Shown here piece after piece: positions 12,437-18,820 of a DNA stretch of 18,820 nt (position 1 is the stretch's first letter; the number at the start of each line of letters is the position of its first letter). Under the pieces are notes generated by a model. That model searched no databases. It saw only the letters and a program-made list of their open reading frames with translations, and had not been told where the DNA came from. The DNA lies in contig CAYSXY010000043.1 in the NCBI GenBank assembly GCA_964435165.1, positions 1 to 18,820 on the forward strand, in the 5' to 3' direction. The position numbers were made by a program, and so were the translations under genes. This DNA is from CAYSXY01 sp964435165. GTDB taxonomy: Bacteria; Pseudomonadota; Alphaproteobacteria; Rickettsiales; RI-342.

Positions 12437-14389
12437 ATGGCTGCTCGCCTGCTGGCATCATTACGGACACATTCATCGCTCTCGCGTGACTTTGCGATTC
12501 TTTCGGCCATCATCGTCCTGATTGTCTTCATGTTGTCGATGTGGCTGACATGGGAAGCCTATGTCACCCATTCGCAATTTGTGGAAGATAAGCTCAGTGC
12601 CGAGGCCAGCCGGATAGACAGCAGCCTGAGCAACGCCGTGGATAATGCCGCCTATATTCTTCACTCATTGGCCAAGCAGGTGTTGATGGTTGGTGCCGAT
12701 GATGAAGACAAGATTGCGGAAGTGCTCCACACCTTTGATTCCAAACCGGAAATATATGGCCTCTTTGGATGGATCAACGCCAAAGATCGGCTAACCATCA
12801 GTAGTAATATCGGGGTCAACAAGCCGGGCACGGATGTGTCGGATCGTAAATACCTATCTGAATCGAAAAGCAAACCCTGGCAGGTGCATGCAGGTGAGCC
12901 GATTTCCGGTCGTGTCTCCGGCAAGTGGGTCATTCCGATTGTGATGGGGGTGACGGATAAGCGCGGCAAATATCTGGGTACGCTCATTGTCAGTTTGGAT
13001 ATTGATGGGCTGACCGGTCAGATTGAAGGCATTATCCGCCTGGATGGCCTGAGTTTCGCCCTGCTCAGTCACGGCATGGCGTATTTAAGCGAGGTCTCAA
13101 ATTACAATAATTTTGTGCAGCGTTATTTTCCGGAATCCCGGTTGGAATCAATCCGTAATAGTGACCTCAAACGTGGCATCATCACCGAGGCCGGCATGCT
13201 CCGAAATGAGGATATTTTCGCTTATTATGCGTATTCCGACTATTATCCTTTTTTGATTCTGATTGGCTATGACCGGCATTTGACAACCAAGCAAATTCAG
13301 GCGGTGTTGTTCCCTCGTCTGCTGCAATTGGGGGCAACAGCCTTCTTTCTGCTGGCGATTTTGTGGATGATTCGCTATCGCATCATCCGCCCGGTGATCA
13401 ACCTGTCGATTGCCGCCGCGCGTATTGCGCGGGGTAAGCAGAATGTCGAAGTGCCGGAAAATGGCCCGGTGGAAATTGCCCACCTGGCATTGCAAGTGAC
13501 GCGCATCAAGCATTACATCGAAGAGCGCCGCCTGGTGGAAGAAGAATTGCGTCGCAAGACGGTCGAGCTTCGTCAGGCGAAGGAAGCCGCAGAGATGGCT
13601 GACCGTTCCAAATCAGAATTTCTCGCCTGTATGAGCCATGAGTTGCGTACCCCGCTTAATGCCATTATCGGCTTCTCCGATGTGATGAAAAATGGCTATT
13701 ATGGGCCGATCGAGAATGAGAAATATCAGCAATATCTGGAAGATATCTACGGCTCGGGCGAGCATTTGCTGGAGATTATCAACGATATTCTCGATCTTTC
13801 CAAGGCAGAAGCCGGGGCCATTGCACTGAATGAGCGTGAGGTGAATCTGGAAGAGATTCTGGTGAAGTCAGTGCGTTTGCTGGCGGATCGTGCCGTGGAA
13901 GCAGATCTGGAACTGGACGTGCATATTCAGGAAGATTTCCCATGGTTTTATGGCGATGCGCTGCGCCTGAAACAGATTTTCCTCAACCTGATTTCCAATG
14001 GCATTAAATTCACCCATCATGGCGGTTCGGTGACGGTTGATGCCAGCTATCATGAAGAGCGCGAATTGCCGCTGGTGATTGCTATTAAAGATACCGGCAT
14101 CGGCATGTCATCTGAGCAGATTCCCATCGCGCTGAGCAAATTTGGCCAGGTGGATAGCGGGTTGGACCGCAAATATGTCGGTACTGGGCTGGGCCTGCCC
14201 CTGTCGAAAGAGTTGATTGAACTGCATGGCGGCACGCTGGAGATTGAAAGTGAGCCGGGTCAGGGCACAACAGTGAATGTTTCATTCCCTGAGAAGCGTG
14301 TGTTGCGCGAGCACCCTGAGCCGGATGAGCTAAATACTGAGGATGATGAAGTGGATGATATTATCGCGCTGTCCAAGCGGTTGACGTGA
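12437..14389 (+). CDS. Membrane sensor histidine kinase, Cache-HAMP type
   Basis: The 650-residue protein has a first membrane helix (about 19-40), a periplasmic sensor of about 245 residues, a second helix (about 293-315), a HAMP segment (about 316-365), a coiled coil (about 360-395), HisKA and HATPase domains. The sensor has Cache features (GLFGWINAKDRLTISSN, SDRKYL, IPIVMGVTDKRGKYLG). The H-box is SHELRTPLNAIIGFSDVM with phospho-accepting His401. ATP-binding motifs follow: N-box LISNGIKF (Asn521), DTGIG (552-556), KFGQVDS and GTGLGL (582-587). The HisKA part resembles PleC/DivJ-like alphaproteobacterial kinases. An acidic tail (about 627-641) follows the catalytic core. No response regulator gene is nearby, so it is an orphan kinase. 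TGGAA lies shortly before the ATG. Confidence 0.95.
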   Translation: MAARLLASLRTHSSLSRDFAILSAIIVLIVFMLSMWLTWEAYVTHSQFVEDKLSAEASRIDSSLSNAVDNAAYILHSLAKQVLMVGADDEDKIAEVLHTFDSKPEIYGLFGWINAKDRLTISSNIGVNKPGTDVSDRKYLSESKSKPWQVHAGEPISGRVSGKWVIPIVMGVTDKRGKYLGTLIVSLDIDGLTGQIEGIIRLDGLSFALLSHGMAYLSEVSNYNNFVQRYFPESRLESIRNSDLKRGIITEAGMLRNEDIFAYYAYSDYYPFLILIGYDRHLTTKQIQAVLFPRLLQLGATAFFLLAILWMIRYRIIRPVINLSIAAARIARGKQNVEVPENGPVEIAHLALQVTRIKHYIEERRLVEEELRRKTVELRQAKEAAEMADRSKSEFLACMSHELRTPLNAIIGFSDVMKNGYYGPIENEKYQQYLEDIYGSGEHLLEIINDILDLSKAEAGAIALNEREVNLEEILVKSVRLLADRAVEADLELDVHIQEDFPWFYGDALRLKQIFLNLISNGIKFTHHGGSVTVDASYHEERELPLVIAIKDTGIGMSSEQIPIALSKFGQVDSGLDRKYVGTGLGLPLSKELIELHGGTLEIESEPGQGTTVNVSFPEKRVLREHPEPDELNTEDDEVDDIIALSKRLT

Positions 14390-14393
14390 GGTA

Positions 14394-14933
14394 TTATGTT
14401 ATGCTGGCGTCTTGCTGATGTCCGTCACGATCGGTTTCTTTCCCAGCTAATTTCGCATTACGAGCATCTTCGCGTAGTTGAATATCTTCATCGCTGATAA
14501 TTCCCATCGATTTTTTCATTGGCATTAGATTAACTCCAAAAAATCGGTCAGGTATCATTATATCTGCAGATATTGCAGCACCAGAGCGGTCACCCTCTTC
14601 ACGCGATACATCGATAACGCTTTCAATCGCTTTTTGTTGTTCTCCTGACCGTATGTAGCCAGCTATAAAACCAATTACCCCGTCAACTATTTTGAATATG
14701 AAGCGATTTTGATCTCTTATTTGCTTTGAACGCTCGTCATTTCCAGTGGCATTACGCCAGCCATCAACTACGAAACGTAATGCTGTCGTGCCGATACTGA
14801 CGATACTATCAGATAGGCCGACTGCTACACCTTGGAAGCCATGCTTCAATGCCTTGCCCCTTGCCTGCTGATATTCTTCAGCGGCATTCGAGACATTTTT
14901 GTCAGCATCCGTACTGGCGTCTTGCGTAGCCAT
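14394..14933 (-). CDS. Hypothetical protein, 179 residues, unrecognised
   Basis: I do not recognise this protein. It has a charged, Asp/Ala-rich N-terminus (1-30), a moderately hydrophobic helix-like part HGFQGVAVGLSDSIVSIG (31-48), a second one at FIFKIVDGVIGFIAGYI (about 78-94), and a charged C-terminal third that ends in a Lys/Asp/Gln-rich tail. The hydrophobic parts contain Asp and Ser, so they may be amphipathic or weakly membrane-associated rather than true transmembrane helices. There are no cysteines. TAGGGAT directly precedes the ATG as a close ribosome binding site. Its stop is 4 bases from the convergent kinase stop. By eye the gene and its AT-rich upstream region have lower G+C than the kinase, which could mean acquired DNA. 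Confidence 0.65.
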   Translation of the reverse strand: MATQDASTDADKNVSNAAEEYQQARGKALKHGFQGVAVGLSDSIVSIGTTALRFVVDGWRNATGNDERSKQIRDQNRFIFKIVDGVIGFIAGYIRSGEQQKAIESVIDVSREEGDRSGAAISADIMIPDRFFGVNLMPMKKSMGIISDEDIQLREDARNAKLAGKETDRDGHQQDASIT

Positions 14934-15124
14934 ATCCCTACAATCTAAATTAACTCAGTATACAGACTAACATACTTATTTGACAAAAATGTGAAATTTG
15001 TAGGATTTGTTACATATAATCACCGTTTTTTTTGTATTATTGATTGTATTTAAATGATAAAGGCGCCTACGGTTACTCGGATGAAGTCGCTACGCTCAGG
15101 ATGACGTTGTGTCCTCACTCCATT

Positions 15125-15144
15125 CTCTTCTACAGAGAGAAGAG
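15125..15144. repeat. Small hairpin in repeat block
   Basis: CTCTTC (15125-15130) pairs with GAAGAG (15139-15144) over an 8-base loop. It is the weakest hairpin of the block. Confidence 0.35.
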
Positions 15145-15177
15145 TATTCGTGCTGTATGTGCATATACCAATCTTAT

Positions 15178-15205
15178 TGTCACTCCTGCCTTCGCAGGAG
15201 TGACA
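15178..15205. repeat. REP-like perfect hairpin with CTTC loop
   Basis: TGTCACTCCTGC (15178-15189) and GCAGGAGTGACA (15194-15205) form a perfect 12-bp stem closed by a CTTC tetraloop. This is the form of REP-type palindromic units. A T-run (15225-15231) occurs about 20 bases later on the plus strand, too far for a standard terminator. Confidence 0.8.
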
Positions 15206-15234
15206 GTAACGTTGGCGTGTTGGGCTTTTTTGTC

Positions 15235-15273
15235 ATTCCGGAATGCGAGCCAGGAGGCAAGTATGTCCGGAAT
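15235..15273. repeat. Palindromic unit with ATTCCGGA/TCCGGAAT ends
   Basis: ATTCCGGA (15235-15242) and TCCGGAAT (15266-15273) are exact inverted repeats around a 23-base centre (ATGCGAGCCAGGAGG...). ATTCCGGAAT at 15235-15244 is itself a palindrome. The layout matches the GTCATTCCGGA-type repeat. Confidence 0.6.
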
Positions 15274-15390
15274 TTATCTCTGCAAAGGACTGTATCCTAA
15301 CAGTAGCCGGGCAAGCAGGTCCGGCGTGGTGCATATGTGGCCGCTTTGCTCAGGATGAGAATTGACACTGTTCTTTCGGTGTAACACTGG

Positions 15391-15413
15391 ATTCGCCGGT
15401 TAAACCGGCGAAT
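15391..15413. repeat. GC-rich hairpin downstream of parC
   Basis: ATTCGCCGGT (15391-15400) and ACCGGCGAAT (15404-15413) form a perfect 10-bp stem with a TAA loop, followed by GACATG. It lies about 38 bases beyond the parC stop. In the minus direction it is not followed by a T-run, so it is a REP-like unit or a stabilising 3' hairpin rather than a classical terminator. Confidence 0.7.
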
Positions 15414-15450
15414 GACATGTAGCTTTTTGTCTTTAGCCAGAGTGAATGGA

Positions 15451-17691
15451 CTATATCGCCCCGAACTTATTATTGCGGGGGAAGCCGGTGGGTGGGAGCT
15501 TACCTGCACCGGCGCGGGTGCCGAGCCAGGCGGTGAGGTCCATCTCCGTGCGGGTGCGTTCGCCCAGTTGCCAGCTCAGGCCCTCTTCCAGCTTGAAGGT
15601 GGTGATGTCACTGATGCCGCCATCCTTGTAGCGTTGCAGGCGCACACCCTGCCCTTTTTTCATCTCTGGCAGCTGGTCGAGTGGGAAGATGAGTAATTTG
15701 CGATTCTGGCCGATGACAGCTACATGGTCGTGTTCTTTTCCGATTGGTACACATAGTGCGGCTTTCGAGCCTTTAGGCACATTGAGAATCTGCTTGCCGG
15801 TTTTGGTGTGGGCCGTGACATCTTTTTCCGTGATGCGAAAACCCTTGCCAACGGAAGAGGCAATCATCAGTTCCTGTTCCGGCTCCAGCACGCGCATGGC
15901 GACAATATCTTCATCTTGCGGCAGATCAATCATCAGGCGCAATGGTTCGCCATGCCCCCTGCCCTGTGGCACACGGTTAGCCGGAATGGTGTAGAATTTA
16001 CCATTGCTACCAAACACCAGCAGGGTGTCCGTCGTAAAGCATGGAAGGATTACCCCTTCGCTGTCGCCTTCTTTATATTTGGCATCTGGCAGGCTGCTGT
16101 GTTTGCCCTTCATCGCGCGCAGCCAGCCAAGCTTGGAGCACAACACGGTAATTGGCTCTTTTTCCACAAAGGCTTCAACCGAAATGTCGATATCTGCCGG
16201 TGCCTTGGCAAACCCGGTGCGGCGCTTGCCCAGTTCTGTTTCCGGGCCGAACTTTTCTTTCACCTCCAGCACCTCGTCGCGGATGCGCTGCCAGCGCAGG
16301 CTTTCATCTTTGAGCAGGGCCTTAAGCTCTTTCTTTTCCTTGGATAGTGCCTTGTGCTCGCGCTTGATTTCCATCTCTTCCAGCTTGCGCAGGCTGCGGA
16401 GGCGCATATTGAGGATGGCCTCGGCTTGCACATCGCTTAGCTCAAAGGTTTTCATCAATTCTATTTTCGGTTCATCTTCTTCACGGATGATGCGAATGAC
16501 TTCATCAAGGTTAAGGTACGCGATGAGAAAGCCGTCGAGAATTTCCAGCCGATGCTCGATTTTCTTCAACCGATAATTACTGCGGCGCACCAGCACCTCG
16601 TGGCGATGATCGAGAAATTCACGCAGCACCTGTTTAAGGGTGAGGACTTTGGGCACCCCGGCTGAGGTCAGTACGTTGAGATTCATGTTAAAGCGCGATT
16701 CAAGATCGGTCAGCTTGAACAGCGATTCCATGAGCATTTCTGGCTCTACATTGCGATTTTTTGGCTCAATGACGATGCGGATATCCTCGGTCGATTCATC
16801 CTGAATATTGCCGAGCAAGGCCAGCTTCTTGGCGCGATAGAGATCAGCTATTTTCTCAATCAGGCGGCCTTTTTGCACCTGGTAGGGAATTTCAGTGATG
16901 ATAATCTGGTATTGGCCACGCTCTAGCTCTTCCTTGTGCCAACGCGCACGGATGCGAAATGCGCCTTTGCCATTTTCATAGGCGCTGACGATGTTGCGCT
17001 GCTCTTCAATCATCTCACCGCCGGTTGGGAAGTCCGGCCCCTTGATGTGCTCTACCAGGTCTGCTGTGATGCAATCCGGTTGATCAATCAGATGGATCAG
17101 CCCATCGCAAATCTCAGCGGCATTGTGCGGTGGAATGCTGGTGGCCATGCCCACGGCAATGCCCTCTGATCCATTGGCCAACAGATTTGGGAAACGTGCG
17201 GGCAGAACAACAGGTTCCTGCTCTGAGCCGTCATAGGTAGGACGAAAATCGACCGTATTTTGATCAATATCCGCGAGCAATTCCATGGCGACATCGGTCA
17301 GCCGCGCTTCCGTATAACGCATGGCGGCGGCATTATCACCATCAATGCTACCGAAATTACCCTGCCCTTCCACCAAGGTGTAGCGCACGGCAAAGGTCTG
17401 GGCGAGGCGTACCATGGTGTCATAGACGGCAGAGTCGCCGTGCGGGTGATATTTACCAATGACATCCCCCACCACGCGAGCGCATTTCTTAAAGCCGCTT
17501 TTCGGGTCGAGCTTGAGTTGCAGCATGGCATAGAGCAAGCGCCGGTGAACAGGCTTTAGGCCATCGCGTACATCTGGCAATGAGCGCGAGGTAATAGTCG
17601 AGAGAGCATAAGCAAGATAGCGCTCGCCCAGCGCATCGGCCAGGGCCACATCTTCAGATGGTGATATGATGGTGGTTTCGCTTTTACTCAC
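15451..17691 (-). CDS. parC: DNA topoisomerase IV subunit A (ParC)
   Basis: The 746-residue subunit cuts and rejoins DNA in topoisomerase IV, which unlinks daughter chromosomes. The N-terminus has YLAYALSTITSRSLPDVRDGLKPV, typical of type IIA A-subunits. The catalytic Tyr126 lies in AAAMRYTEARL, with Arg125 before it. The quinolone-determining region is GKYHPHGDSAVYD, with Ser87 and Asp91. The long coiled-coil arm (about 380-460) follows, then a C-terminal partial beta-propeller ending in WLGTRAGAGKLPPTGFP, which is characteristic of alphaproteobacterial ParC rather than GyrA. The start is GTG at 17691; it overlaps the recO stop by four bases (GTGA), so translation is probably coupled. No independent ribosome binding site is seen. 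Confidence 0.97.
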   Translation of the reverse strand: MSKSETTIISPSEDVALADALGERYLAYALSTITSRSLPDVRDGLKPVHRRLLYAMLQLKLDPKSGFKKCARVVGDVIGKYHPHGDSAVYDTMVRLAQTFAVRYTLVEGQGNFGSIDGDNAAAMRYTEARLTDVAMELLADIDQNTVDFRPTYDGSEQEPVVLPARFPNLLANGSEGIAVGMATSIPPHNAAEICDGLIHLIDQPDCITADLVEHIKGPDFPTGGEMIEEQRNIVSAYENGKGAFRIRARWHKEELERGQYQIIITEIPYQVQKGRLIEKIADLYRAKKLALLGNIQDESTEDIRIVIEPKNRNVEPEMLMESLFKLTDLESRFNMNLNVLTSAGVPKVLTLKQVLREFLDHRHEVLVRRSNYRLKKIEHRLEILDGFLIAYLNLDEVIRIIREEDEPKIELMKTFELSDVQAEAILNMRLRSLRKLEEMEIKREHKALSKEKKELKALLKDESLRWQRIRDEVLEVKEKFGPETELGKRRTGFAKAPADIDISVEAFVEKEPITVLCSKLGWLRAMKGKHSSLPDAKYKEGDSEGVILPCFTTDTLLVFGSNGKFYTIPANRVPQGRGHGEPLRLMIDLPQDEDIVAMRVLEPEQELMIASSVGKGFRITEKDVTAHTKTGKQILNVPKGSKAALCVPIGKEHDHVAVIGQNRKLLIFPLDQLPEMKKGQGVRLQRYKDGGISDITTFKLEEGLSWQLGERTRTEMDLTAWLGTRAGAGKLPPTGFPRNNKFGAI

Positions 17692-18479
17692 GCAGGCATT
17701 GGGTCGTTGAGGGTTAATAACTGGCCAAGGCAGCGCTCACGCATGGCTGGCAACGGTTTGTGTAGCATAGCATAGGGCCATTTCTCAAGAAAATAGCCGG
17801 TGATATGTAATGCCTGTCTCAAATCGTCAGCGTCATCAGGTGCGGTTGGCACTGAATCGGTGTGATGATCTCCATCCAGATGGCGCATCAGCGAGGGTAA
17901 GGGGAGCAGTTTGTCACGATATGGCTCACCTGCTTCACGACTCACTGCACGACCGGTTTTGGGCGAGATGTATTGCAAATCATGCTCCTGCCCTGTAGCA
18001 GCGCAGTGCGAGAGGTCCAGTTCAAAGCCTAATTCTCGCAGCAGTGCGCCCTCAAAGCGAATGAGGAGTGTTGCACATTGGTGATGGGTGACGTTTCGGC
18101 TCGGTGCGACGGTTTCCAGCAGCTCAAGCATTTGCTGATAAAGCGCTGGGTGCGGGTCTCCTTCTGCCATTGTGTCTAAAACGTATTGGCTAATCAATTG
18201 CCACCAGTTGAGAAGGTAAGATGGTTGCTGCATCAGCATGGCAGCATAAGGCGTGTCTAGTTCTGTTTGCCAGTAGCCCAAATGCTCGCTCAAGCGTGCC
18301 CGCCATTCCACCCGCAGCAGGTTACCCGGTATGTAGATGCCGCGTTGGCGTTTGCCAAAAGCTCCCTTCGCCATGCCGCCATGCAGCCCATGTTGCTGAG
18401 TGAACATACGGGCAATGGCCGATGACTCCCCGTGACGGTGGAGCGAAAGCAAAATGGCGGTGTCAGTCCAGTGCTGCAT
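17688..18479 (-). CDS. recO: DNA repair protein RecO
   Basis: This 263-residue protein loads RecA with RecR in gap and double-strand repair. The N-terminal OB-fold begins MQHWTDTAILLSLHRHGESSA, followed by the helical bundle. The C-terminal part has LSHCAATGQEHDLQYISPKTG and AVSREAGEPYRDKLLPLP, a well-conserved region of alphaproteobacterial RecO. Only one Cys is left where some RecO proteins have a zinc site. A TTG at 18500 is in frame, but ATG at 18479 gives the standard N-terminus; neither has a clear ribosome binding site. Its stop overlaps the parC start by four bases, so the pair forms an operon. The upstream neighbour era, often found in Alphaproteobacteria, is not in this window. Confidence 0.93.
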   Translation of the reverse strand: MQHWTDTAILLSLHRHGESSAIARMFTQQHGLHGGMAKGAFGKRQRGIYIPGNLLRVEWRARLSEHLGYWQTELDTPYAAMLMQQPSYLLNWWQLISQYVLDTMAEGDPHPALYQQMLELLETVAPSRNVTHHQCATLLIRFEGALLRELGFELDLSHCAATGQEHDLQYISPKTGRAVSREAGEPYRDKLLPLPSLMRHLDGDHHTDSVPTAPDDADDLRQALHITGYFLEKWPYAMLHKPLPAMRERCLGQLLTLNDPMPA

Positions 18480-18562
18480 TGCGAAATAAATGATTGTCAA
18501 TAAACTGTCATATTAAACCGCTACAAGGCCTGCAATGCTACTAAAATAAGAAGAATATCATC

Positions 18563-18769
18563 ATGCATGTCGTTAAAGCGAGTGAACTGAAGCGCGCCAT
18601 TCTCGGTGCATACCTCCTGACCGGAAATGAACAAGGCCGACAAGCCGCAGAATCGACCCTGGCGCAGCTGCACCGTTTTAGCGAAATCATCCGTGAGCGC
18701 GAGGAAACACTTGATACGCAATATGATGCGGAGGATACCCGCGAAGGATGGCGCACGATTTTTCGCTAG
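18563..18769 (+). CDS. Small hypothetical protein, 68 residues
   Basis: I do not recognise this short protein. It is hydrophilic and helix-prone, rich in Glu, Arg, Ala and Leu, with no Cys, signal peptide or membrane segment. A likely helix spans about residues 7-48 and the end is EGWRTIFR. An AGAAG sequence about 9 bases before the ATG supports the start. It is divergent from recO with 83 bases between. Its composition favours a real gene over the two minus-strand frames that overlap it, which have no good start context. The 51 bases after it hold nothing that I recognise. Confidence 0.5.
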   Translation: MHVVKASELKRAILGAYLLTGNEQGRQAAESTLAQLHRFSEIIREREETLDTQYDAEDTREGWRTIFR

Positions 18770-18820
18770 GGGCTGGCATAGAAGTTAATTTTGATAGTAC
18801 AGTTTAATCCATAATTTGAG

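Larger units (their letters stand above)
14934..15450. other. 517-base noncoding region with palindromic repeats
   Basis: No convincing gene lies between the 179-residue protein and parC. Bases 14934-15060 are AT-rich and should contain the promoter of the minus-strand 179-residue gene. From about 15061 to 15420 the sequence is a patchwork of hairpins and phrases such as GCTACGCTCAGGATGACG, GTCATTCCGGAATGCGAGC and TTTGCTCAGGATGA, which look like degenerate members of the GTCAT...ATGAC palindromic repeats common in proteobacterial intergenic DNA. Individual hairpins are listed separately. Confidence 0.6.

Noticed and set aside
15044..15358. Plus-strand frames in the repeat block as genes or a CRISPR array
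   Set aside because: The frames cover REP-like hairpins. The repeats differ from each other and have no regular spacing or common direct repeat, so this is not a CRISPR array.
18480..18500. TTG at 18500 as the recO start
   Set aside because: The added seven residues are not part of RecO N-termini; ATG at 18479 gives the standard beginning with MQHWTDTAILL.
18521..18756. Two minus-strand frames overlapping the 68-residue plus-strand gene
   Set aside because: They lack ribosome binding sites and have poor composition, while the plus-strand frame has AGAAG and a coherent hydrophilic helix. A toxin-antitoxin pair was considered but no toxin gene lies beside it.

Overview
The window looks like chromosomal DNA from a free-living alphaproteobacterium of moderate base composition (roughly half G+C by eye). 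The best evidence is a FYDLN-type acidic zinc-ribbon protein divergent from aroA-cmk, an overlapping recO-parC pair with alphaproteobacterial features, a class II-type EPSP synthase, and an FNR-like regulator beside a perfect FNR/FixK box. No phage, plasmid, CRISPR or insertion-sequence transposase gene is visible. Three intergenic regions hold palindromic, MITE- or REP-like DNA.

Layout. 1-300: tRNA-Arg(CCT) on the minus strand with a structured 3' trailer. 404-2251: three plus-strand genes for exported proteins: a small acidic protein, a DUF2946-like Cys protein, and a Met/His-rich outer-membrane-type protein. They may form a metal-related cluster. 2248-3651: an unrecognised 292-residue protein and a two-CBS-domain protein on the minus strand. 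3664-3884: a 163-bp palindrome and an FNR box. 3905-4642: a Crp/Fnr regulator with a cysteine-rich C-terminal tail. 4656-5147: a DUF3429 membrane protein. 5240-8263: an SLC13-type permease with two RCK_C domains, followed by a Tat-exported TRAP-type solute-binding protein. 8277-8744: the FYDLN protein. 8782-9016: a 235-bp palindromic element. 9178-11256: a fused AroA-Cmk. 11274-12272: nadA. 12437-14389: a Cache-HAMP histidine kinase. 14394-14933: an unrecognised protein. 14934-15450: a noncoding block of hairpins. 15451-18479: parC and recO. 18563-18769: a small unknown gene.

How the parts relate. The FNR-like regulator keeps the E-x-x-S-R recognition-helix pattern that reads TTGAT half-sites. 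The box upstream of its gene lies exactly where a class II FNR site should be for a minus-strand promoter feeding the CBS gene, with a -10 hexamer at the right distance. The CBS gene, and perhaps the 292-residue gene, are therefore candidate oxygen- or redox-controlled genes, while the regulator gene itself is more likely repressed. The palindrome sits between that promoter and the CBS ribosome binding site, so it would be transcribed as a long 5' UTR hairpin. The SLC13 permease and the orphan TRAP binding protein are adjacent on one strand with no TRAP membrane subunits nearby, which suggests an unusual transport pairing.

The rest is core metabolism and replication: aromatic amino acids and CMP kinase, NAD synthesis, topoisomerase IV and recombination repair. 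Five convergent gene pairs end within 17 bases of each other or overlap, with no recognisable intrinsic terminators. I did not find a clear new multi-gene defence or enzymatic system. The strongest leads are the FNR box/palindrome/CBS arrangement, the Cys-tailed regulator, the SLC13-TRAP pair and the AroA-Cmk fusion.
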